Source: an uncultured Rhizobiaceae group bacterium
GTDB taxonomy: Bacteria; Pseudomonadota; Alphaproteobacteria; Rhizobiales; Rhizobiaceae
Direction: 5' to 3'
DNA length: 6,491 bases
Assembly: GCA_937923355.1 (NCBI GenBank)
Contig: CALAIO010000289.1
Location: 1-6,491, forward strand
Below the pieces are notes generated by a model. The model saw only the letters and a program-made list of their open reading frames with translations, did not search any database and was not told where the DNA came from. Both the position numbers and the translations under genes were made by a program. How positions within the stretch are numbered: position 1 is the stretch's first letter; each line of letters begins with the position of its first letter. Shown here one piece after another: positions 1 through 5,019 of the stretch.

Positions 1-1226
1 ATACCACAACACAACGCGTAGACTTCGATGGTAGCCAAGGTGCTAAACTTTCTGCAAGGCTGGATTTGCCAGCGGGCACGATCAAGGCATATGCGATTTT
101 TGCTCATTGTTTTACGTGCTCAAAAGATCTTCATGCAACGAAAAGAATCTCTGCTGATTTAGCGCAACAAGGTATTGCTGTTTTACGTTTTGATTTTACA
201 GGCCTAGGTAACAGTAAAGGTGATTTTTCTTCAACAAATTTTTCCTCAAATCGAGAAGACCTGATTGTCGCAGCTAATTATTTGCGTGATAATTTTGAAG
301 CCCCAAGCTTGTTAATTGGTCACTCTTTGGGCGGGGCCGCAGTTTTGTCAATTGCCTCGGAAATTCCTGAAGTGAGTGCTGTCGCAACCATAGGCGCGCC
401 CTCTGAAGCAAAGCACGTCGTTCATAATTTTGGTGTAAAAATTGATGAAATAAAAGATCTAGGCGAGGCCACTGTTTCACTGGGTGGACGTGATTTTTCA
501 ATCCGTAAGCAATTTCTTGATGATCTTGAAGCCAATGATGTGCTTGAAAAAGTTGCAAAACTAAGAAAGCCATTGCTTGTTCTTCACTCTCCAATTGATC
601 AAACGGTTGGTGTTGAAAATGCAACGCAGATTTTTATGGCAGCCAAACATCCCAAAAGTTTTGTATCACTAGATAATGCTGATCATCTTGTAAGTAATGA
701 AAGAGATGCTGATTTTGTTGCTGCCGTTATTTCTTCTTGGGCAAGCCGCTATATTTCTCAAGATAATATTCACGACCAAACCAGTATAAGTGACGAGGTA
801 GTTGTTTCAGAAACAGGTCTTGGCAGATTTCAAAATACGGTTCTTGCTGGAAATCACTATCTGATGGGTGATGAACCAAAATCTGTTGGTGGCTTGGATA
901 GCGGACCATCGCCTTATGATTATCTGGCCGCCGCACTTGGTACTTGTACCTCAATGACGATGCGAATGTATGCAGATTTCAAAAAAATCGAAGTTGGAAA
1001 AATTTCAGTTGCAGTTTCGCATGAAAAAATTCATGCAAAAGATTGCATGGAATGTACAGAAGGTGAGCGTGAAAAGGGCGGCAAGATTGATGTCTTTAAG
1101 CGCAATATTTCAGTTGAAGGCCTCAACGATGAGACATTATCTGCCAAATTGCTTGAAATTGCTGACAAATGTCCTGTCCACAAGACACTTGAAAAAGGTG
1201 CCAAGGTAGAAACAGATTATAAATAA
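1..1226 (+). CDS. Alpha/beta hydrolase-OsmC fusion protein (5' partial)
   Basis: This is a two-domain cytoplasmic protein cut at its 5' end. The reading frame is open from the first complete codon at 3, with no ATG, GTG or TTG before the TTG at 66. The codons before that TTG (TTQRVDFDGSQGAKLSARLD) read like the normal N-terminal strand of this family, so the true start lies a few codons outside the window. Numbering residues from the TTG, residues 1-230 form an alpha/beta hydrolase: oxyanion region AHCFTC at 13-18, nucleophile elbow GHSLGG with Ser87, probable acid Asp178 (SPIDQT) and His207 (ADHL). Residues 250-386 form an OsmC/Ohr-type domain with probable peroxidatic Cys294 (LGTCTS) and resolving Cys369 (DKCPVHKTLE). 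OsmC-family proteins reduce organic hydroperoxides using these two cysteines; the hydrolase substrate is unknown. A Cys/His-rich stretch at 319-330 is discussed in the findings. No signal peptide or membrane segment is visible. The two-domain call is firm; the substrate is not known. Confidence 0.9.
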   Translation, partial: TTTQRVDFDGSQGAKLSARLDLPAGTIKAYAIFAHCFTCSKDLHATKRISADLAQQGIAVLRFDFTGLGNSKGDFSSTNFSSNREDLIVAANYLRDNFEAPSLLIGHSLGGAAVLSIASEIPEVSAVATIGAPSEAKHVVHNFGVKIDEIKDLGEATVSLGGRDFSIRKQFLDDLEANDVLEKVAKLRKPLLVLHSPIDQTVGVENATQIFMAAKHPKSFVSLDNADHLVSNERDADFVAAVISSWASRYISQDNIHDQTSISDEVVVSETGLGRFQNTVLAGNHYLMGDEPKSVGGLDSGPSPYDYLAAALGTCTSMTMRMYADFKKIEVGKISVAVSHEKIHAKDCMECTEGEREKGGKIDVFKRNISVEGLNDETLSAKLLEIADKCPVHKTLEKGAKVETDYK

Positions 1227-1237
1227 GTAAGTTAAAC

Positions 1238-1275
1238 ATTACAGAAGTTTAATTTTGCGTCCATAAAACTGTAAT
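1238..1275. promoter_or_regulatory. Spaced inverted repeat upstream of degP
   Basis: A perfect 7-bp inverted repeat, ATTACAG (1238-1244) and CTGTAAT (1269-1275), is separated by 24 bases; TTTA (1248-1251) and TAAA (1264-1267) could add inner pairs. It lies about 70 bp before the degP start, in the gap after the hydrolase-OsmC gene. It could be a regulator-binding site for degP or a weak hairpin in the upstream mRNA. The stem is AT-rich and no T tract follows, so it is not a good intrinsic terminator. No convincing -35/-10 pair was found in this gap, so the degP promoter itself is not assigned. Confidence 0.3.
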
Positions 1276-1334
1276 CTGAAAGTTCCTACATAGAGTTCAA
1301 CAGCAAAGCATTCTTGCTTGCTAAATTGACTTTA

Positions 1335-1340
1335 TAAGGA
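1335..1340 (+). promoter_or_regulatory. Ribosome binding site of degP
   Basis: The sequence TAAGGA sits seven bases before the ATG at 1348. Its AAGGA core is complementary to the 3' end of 16S rRNA, and it fixes the start codon of the protease. It is the only strong Shine-Dalgarno sequence in front of a gene in this window. Confidence 0.7.
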
Positions 1341-1347
1341 ATTTAAA

Positions 1348-2826
1348 ATGACAATCAAAACTCAACCTACAAAATCATTACGTAATGTATTGCTAGCCTC
1401 TACAATGGCTTTTGGTGTAGCAGGTTATGCAACGGGGCAAGCAAATGTATTTTCATTGTCATCTGCGCATGCAGAGGCTGTAAAAGTCCAGGCACCAGCC
1501 GCATTTTCATTTGGTGATGTTGTTGAGGCGGTATCACCAGCTGTTGTAAGCGTACGCGTAGAGCAAACCATTCAGCCTGCGAATGCTGAGGGTGATTTTC
1601 AGTTTGACCGACGCGGTCGTGGTTTCATGGAAAGATTTTTTGAAGGTTTGCCGCGTGGTGTACGACCAGAAGGTCGTCACGGAAAAGGCCCACGCAAGGG
1701 CAATTCACAAGGGTCAGGTTTTTTTGTTTCAGATGACGGTTATCTTGTAACCAATAATCACGTCATTGAAGGCGGCTCAAAATTCATGGTGGTGATGTCT
1801 GATGGCGAAGAACTTGAAGCAGCACTGATTGGGACTGACCCAAGAACTGATCTTGCAGTATTAAAAGTGGAAGCAGAAGAAAAACTCACCTATGTGGACT
1901 TTGGCGACAACCGCCCGCGCACAGGTGATTGGGTGGTCGCTGTTGGTAATCCGTTTGGTCTTGGTGGTACTGTAACTGCCGGCATTGTTTCAGCACATGG
2001 GCGCGATATTGGCTCAAGCCGTTACGATGATTTCATCCAGATTGATGCAGCCGTAAACAAGGGTAACTCCGGAGGCCCGACTTTCAATCTGAGTGGCGAG
2101 GTAATTGGCGTTAATACGGCAATTTTCTCCCCCTCTGGTGGTAATGTCGGTATTGCTTTCGCGGTTCCTGCCAAGCTTGCAGATGAAGTCGTATCAGACC
2201 TCATTCAAAACGGCTCGGTGACGCGAGGTTGGCTTGGTGTTCAAATTCAACCCGTGACGAAAGAGATTTCAGAATCTCTCGGTCTGGATATTGCGCAAGG
2301 TGCAATTGTGACCTCCCCGCAAGAAGGTAGTCCAGCGGCTGATGCAGGCATTCAATCTGGTGATGTGATTACTGCTATCGATGACAAAAGTGTCAAAGGT
2401 CCAAAAGAATTGGCGCGTTTGATTGCAGGCTATGATCCTGAATCCCAAATCGACTTGAAAGTATGGCGTGATGGCAAATCTGAAACGGTTTCCGTAACTC
2501 TCGGCAAACTTGAAGAAACACAAGTTGCAGCAGCAGTTGCCCCAAAGGATGGCAAGAAACGCAATCTCAAACGTCTCGGCCTTAAACTTGAAGAAACCTC
2601 AGATGGTCTTGCAGTTCTGGATGTTAACCCAGGCAGTCAAGCCGCAGAACGTGGTTTACGCCCTGGTGATGTCATTGTTTCAGTAAATGGCGAGGATGTG
2701 ACAGATATGAAAGCACTAAGAGGAGGCATGAAATCTGCACGCAAAGCGGGTCGAAAATCTGCGCTTTTAGAAGTACGCAGGCAAGATCGAACAGTCTTTA
2801 TTCCTGTTCCTGTTCAGCGTGGTTAA
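1348..2826 (+). CDS. degP: Do-family periplasmic serine endoprotease, DegP/HtrA type
   Basis: A DegP/HtrA protease of 492 residues, the usual size for this family, which degrades or refolds misfolded proteins in the periplasm. An N-terminal signal sequence is visible: basic residues at 4-12, a hydrophobic stretch at about 13-27, and a likely cleavage site after AHA at residue 42. The trypsin-like domain carries the full triad: His138 (TNNHVIEGG), Asp168 (DPRTDLAVL) and Ser241 (GNSGGPTF). Two PDZ domains follow at about 293-385 and 405-490, with the first starting at RGWLGVQIQ, as in DegP and DegQ. A basic, glycine-rich segment at residues 87-119 precedes the protease core, in the position of the variable LA loop. 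The gene has its own ribosome binding site and is followed by a terminator, so it is probably a single-gene unit. The two-component genes downstream are plausible regulators. DegQ or another Do paralogue cannot be excluded from sequence alone. Confidence 0.95.
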   Translation: MTIKTQPTKSLRNVLLASTMAFGVAGYATGQANVFSLSSAHAEAVKVQAPAAFSFGDVVEAVSPAVVSVRVEQTIQPANAEGDFQFDRRGRGFMERFFEGLPRGVRPEGRHGKGPRKGNSQGSGFFVSDDGYLVTNNHVIEGGSKFMVVMSDGEELEAALIGTDPRTDLAVLKVEAEEKLTYVDFGDNRPRTGDWVVAVGNPFGLGGTVTAGIVSAHGRDIGSSRYDDFIQIDAAVNKGNSGGPTFNLSGEVIGVNTAIFSPSGGNVGIAFAVPAKLADEVVSDLIQNGSVTRGWLGVQIQPVTKEISESLGLDIAQGAIVTSPQEGSPAADAGIQSGDVITAIDDKSVKGPKELARLIAGYDPESQIDLKVWRDGKSETVSVTLGKLEETQVAAAVAPKDGKKRNLKRLGLKLEETSDGLAVLDVNPGSQAAERGLRPGDVIVSVNGEDVTDMKALRGGMKSARKAGRKSALLEVRRQDRTVFIPVPVQRG

Positions 2827-2834
2827 ATCCCCAT

Positions 2835-2867
2835 CATCCTTCTTGTCTCCCCCTCCAAAGAAGGATG
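2835..2867. repeat. Hairpin after degP, 10-bp perfect stem
   Basis: CATCCTTCTT (2835-2844) pairs perfectly with AAGAAGGATG (2858-2867) around a 13-base, pyrimidine-rich loop. No T tract follows on either strand, so it does not look like a classical terminator. It may protect the 3' end of the degP mRNA, or be a copy of a dispersed palindromic repeat; one window cannot tell these apart. Confidence 0.6.
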
Positions 2868-2871
2868 TAAC

Positions 2872-2914
2872 TGGCGGCAGGCTATTCCCCCAATAGTCTG
2901 CCGCTATTTGCTTT
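2872..2914 (+). terminator. Rho-independent terminator of degP
   Basis: A stem of up to 15 pairs runs from 2872-2886 to 2892-2906 around a five-C loop. Its core, GCGGCAG with CTGCCGC, is GC-rich, and the stem contains two G-U wobbles (2881/2897 and 2873/2905). The T-rich stretch TATTTGCTTT follows on the + strand. The complement lacks a T tract, so it should act only on transcription coming from degP. It separates degP from the regulator operon. Confidence 0.75.
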
Positions 2915-2938
2915 CCACAACAGATTATTTTGTATAAA
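2908..2938 (+). promoter_or_regulatory. Candidate promoter of the response regulator operon
   Basis: A -10-like TATAAA at 2933-2938 is preceded by TG at 2931-2932. A -35-like TTGCTT lies at 2908-2913, with a longer than ideal spacing of 19 bases. Initiation about seven bases after the -10 would fall at about 2945-2946, directly before the ATG at 2947. No Shine-Dalgarno sequence is visible between promoter and ATG. The -35 box overlaps the T-rich tail of the preceding terminator. Confidence 0.4.
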
Positions 2939-2946
2939 TTTATCCC

Positions 2947-3633
2947 ATGAAAATATTAATTGTAGAAGATGACGACGAAGCCGCAAAGTTTCTTATAAAG
3001 GGATTTGGTGAGTCAGGTCATAACCCAATCCATGCGGCAGATGGTGATACAGGTCTGCATTTGGCAAAAACTGAACAGTTTGATGTTCTGATTTTGGACA
3101 GAATGCTACCGAAGCTTGACGGCCTAAGCCTTTTGAAACAAGTGAGAGCAGATGGGGATAATACCCCGGCGCTCATCTTGTCGGCACTGGGTGCTGTTGA
3201 TGACAGGGTGGAAGGGCTTCGTTCAGGTGGCGATGACTATCTTACAAAACCTTACGCATTTTCTGAACTTCTTGCCCGTGTTGAAGTTCTTGCTAAACGC
3301 AATAATGTAGATGAAGGTGATACAACGCTTGTCGTAGGTAGTCTCCAGCTTGATCGGCTCACCAGAGAAGTTAGCCGCAATGGACAAAAAATCCTTTTGC
3401 AGCCACGTGAATTCAGGCTTTTGACATACTTGATGCAAAATGCTGGCACAGTTGTTACGAGGACTATGCTACTTGAAAAAGTATGGGACTATCATTTTGA
3501 TCCTCAGACCAATGTTATCGATGTTCATATCTCACGGCTAAGGGGCAAGATTGACAAGGACTTTGATGAGCCGATGCTTTTGACCATTCGTGGTGCAGGA
3601 TATAAATTACAAGTGCCAGAAGAAAGCACCTGA
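2947..3633 (+). CDS. OmpR/PhoB-family response regulator
   Basis: A 228-residue response regulator of normal length with an N-terminal receiver domain (about 1-117) and a C-terminal winged-helix DNA-binding domain (about 125-224). The phosphorylation site is complete: acidic pocket Glu7-Asp8-Asp9, phosphoacceptor Asp51 (LILDRMLP), Ser79, and Lys101 in DDYLTKP. The DNA-binding part shows the OmpR-type pattern LLQPREFRLL, the recognition-helix region VIDVHISRLRGKID and the final hairpin TIRGAGYKL. It should be phosphorylated by the kinase encoded immediately downstream, whose start overlaps its stop codon. The ATG at 2947 fits the usual receiver start MKILIVEDD. No clear Shine-Dalgarno sequence precedes it and a -10-like box lies just upstream, so the message may be leaderless. 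The specific target genes cannot be read from the sequence; the neighbouring degP is the obvious candidate. Confidence 0.95.
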   Translation: MKILIVEDDDEAAKFLIKGFGESGHNPIHAADGDTGLHLAKTEQFDVLILDRMLPKLDGLSLLKQVRADGDNTPALILSALGAVDDRVEGLRSGGDDYLTKPYAFSELLARVEVLAKRNNVDEGDTTLVVGSLQLDRLTREVSRNGQKILLQPREFRLLTYLMQNAGTVVTRTMLLEKVWDYHFDPQTNVIDVHISRLRGKIDKDFDEPMLLTIRGAGYKLQVPEEST

Positions 3634-5018
3634 TGTTAAAAAGGGTCGCTTCTTTATTCAAGGTTACAGCTGTCAGGCTATCGATCATTTATACGCTAAT
3701 ATTTGGCGTACTGTCACTTGGCATCGTCTTTTACATGACGGGCGCAACCGTCAATGTTTTGCGCGAACAATATCAAACATCTATTGATGAAGAAGTGATA
3801 GGTCTTGCACGGATTTATCGCCGAGGTGGAGTTAATTCTCTGGTTCGAACATTAGACCGTCGCGCTCGTGCGCCAGGTGCGAACCTGTATGTTATTACAA
3901 ATCCGCAAGGCGAAATTATTGCAGGCAATGTGCCGCGAATGCAAAATGATATCATGCGGCGGATTGGTTGGACAAAGCGCCCTTTCAGATATGAGCGATT
4001 TGATGATCAAAGTGACAAAGAACACCGAGCCATTGCGCGCGTACTGGAAGTACCCAATGGTATGCGAATTCTTGTAGGTCGCGATGTCAGTGAGTATGAA
4101 GGAGTACGCGAGATCGTTGGACGCGGTTTCAAGCTCGCTCTTGGAACGATGGTTGCGCTTGGGTTGTTGACCTGGTTCTTCGTTGGTCGCCGCGCCTTGA
4201 AACGCATAGATCAGGTTTCAAAATCTTCACAACGTATTATGGGAGGGGATAAATCAGAACGTTTACCCGTAACAGGAACGCATGATGAATTCGACCGATT
4301 GTCTGAAAACCTCAATCACATGTTGGATCAAATCAACGAGCTTGATGATGGTGTCAAACAGATGTCAGACAACATTGCGCATGATTTGAAAACGCCCATA
4401 ACAAGATTGCGTAATAAGGCGGAGGAAGCTTTTACGCTTGAGAACAAGCCTCAGGAACAGCAGGAAAAAATCGCAGACATTATTGACGACTGCGATAGCA
4501 TCGTAAAAACATTTGATGCACTGTTGATGATATCAAGAGTAGAATCTGGTTCCACAGTTGCAAAACTGGAACGCCTCAAGACAGCTGATATTTTAAGCGA
4601 TGTATACGAGCTTTATGAAGCTCTGGTAGAAGATGAAAACAAGCAATTGAAACTTGAAGTGAATTTACCAGATAATCTTGAAATCATGGGTAATCGCGAA
4701 CTGCTTTCGCAAGCAATATCCAACTTGATAGATAATGCAATCAAGTATGGCGGAGACGTTATAACTCTAAATGCTGAGCTTCAACACAATGACTTAAGAA
4801 TAAAGGTTGTGGACAGTGGCGAAGGCATAGCAGAAGAAGACCGTAGTAGAGTGATTGAAAGGTTTGTAAGGCTTGATAAATCCCGAAATATGAGTGGTAA
4901 TGGACTGGGCTTATCCTTGGTTAAGGCGATTTCTAAGATGCACAAAGGCAGTTTTAAACTTACCGACAGTGATCAAGGTTTTGCAGCACTCTTAAAAATT
5001 CCTTATTTGGAACAATAA
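3633..5018 (+). CDS. Membrane sensor histidine kinase with HAMP domain
   Basis: A 461-residue inner-membrane histidine kinase, the likely partner of the preceding regulator. Two membrane segments are visible at about 16-38 and 166-186. They enclose a periplasmic region of about 125 residues that should be the sensor; it resembles no ligand domain I can name. A HAMP linker (about 184-238) leads to the dimerisation helix with phosphoacceptor His250 in NIAHDLKTPITRLR. The D251-x-x-T254 motif there is of the kind linked to phosphatase activity in this kinase class. The ATP-binding domain has the N box with Asn364 and Asn368 (NLIDNAIKY), the G1 box DSGEGI (394-399), an F box ERFVRLDKSR and the G2 box GNGLGLSLV (422-430), so all catalytic motifs are intact. 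The start codon shares its A with the regulator's TGA stop, indicating translational coupling. Only a weak AGAAAG precedes it. The signal it senses is unknown. Confidence 0.93.
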   Translation: MLKRVASLFKVTAVRLSIIYTLIFGVLSLGIVFYMTGATVNVLREQYQTSIDEEVIGLARIYRRGGVNSLVRTLDRRARAPGANLYVITNPQGEIIAGNVPRMQNDIMRRIGWTKRPFRYERFDDQSDKEHRAIARVLEVPNGMRILVGRDVSEYEGVREIVGRGFKLALGTMVALGLLTWFFVGRRALKRIDQVSKSSQRIMGGDKSERLPVTGTHDEFDRLSENLNHMLDQINELDDGVKQMSDNIAHDLKTPITRLRNKAEEAFTLENKPQEQQEKIADIIDDCDSIVKTFDALLMISRVESGSTVAKLERLKTADILSDVYELYEALVEDENKQLKLEVNLPDNLEIMGNRELLSQAISNLIDNAIKYGGDVITLNAELQHNDLRIKVVDSGEGIAEEDRSRVIERFVRLDKSRNMSGNGLGLSLVKAISKMHKGSFKLTDSDQGFAALLKIPYLEQ

Positions 5019-5019
5019 G

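Noticed and set aside
66..68. TTG at 66 as the true start of the hydrolase-OsmC gene
   Set aside because: The frame is open upstream to position 3 with residues that fit the family's N-terminal strand, and no ribosome binding site precedes the TTG; the start lies outside the window.
274..624. Minus-strand open frame of 116 codons
   Set aside because: It is antisense to the hydrolase domain, has a low-complexity His/Gln/Leu-rich composition and no supporting start signals.
1232..1252. Possible CtrA site (TTAA-N7-TTAA) upstream of degP
   Set aside because: Two TTAA elements are present, but the spacing is 13 bases rather than seven.
1314..1337. TTGCTT and TTATAA as a degP promoter
   Set aside because: The spacer is only 12 bases and the -10 would overlap the ribosome binding site, leaving no room for a leader.
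2835..2867. First hairpin after degP as an intrinsic terminator
   Set aside because: No T tract follows on either strand; the next hairpin meets the criteria much better.
3590..3787. Plus-strand 65-codon open frame across the regulator-kinase junction
   Set aside because: It overlaps both real genes in another frame and has no family-like motifs.
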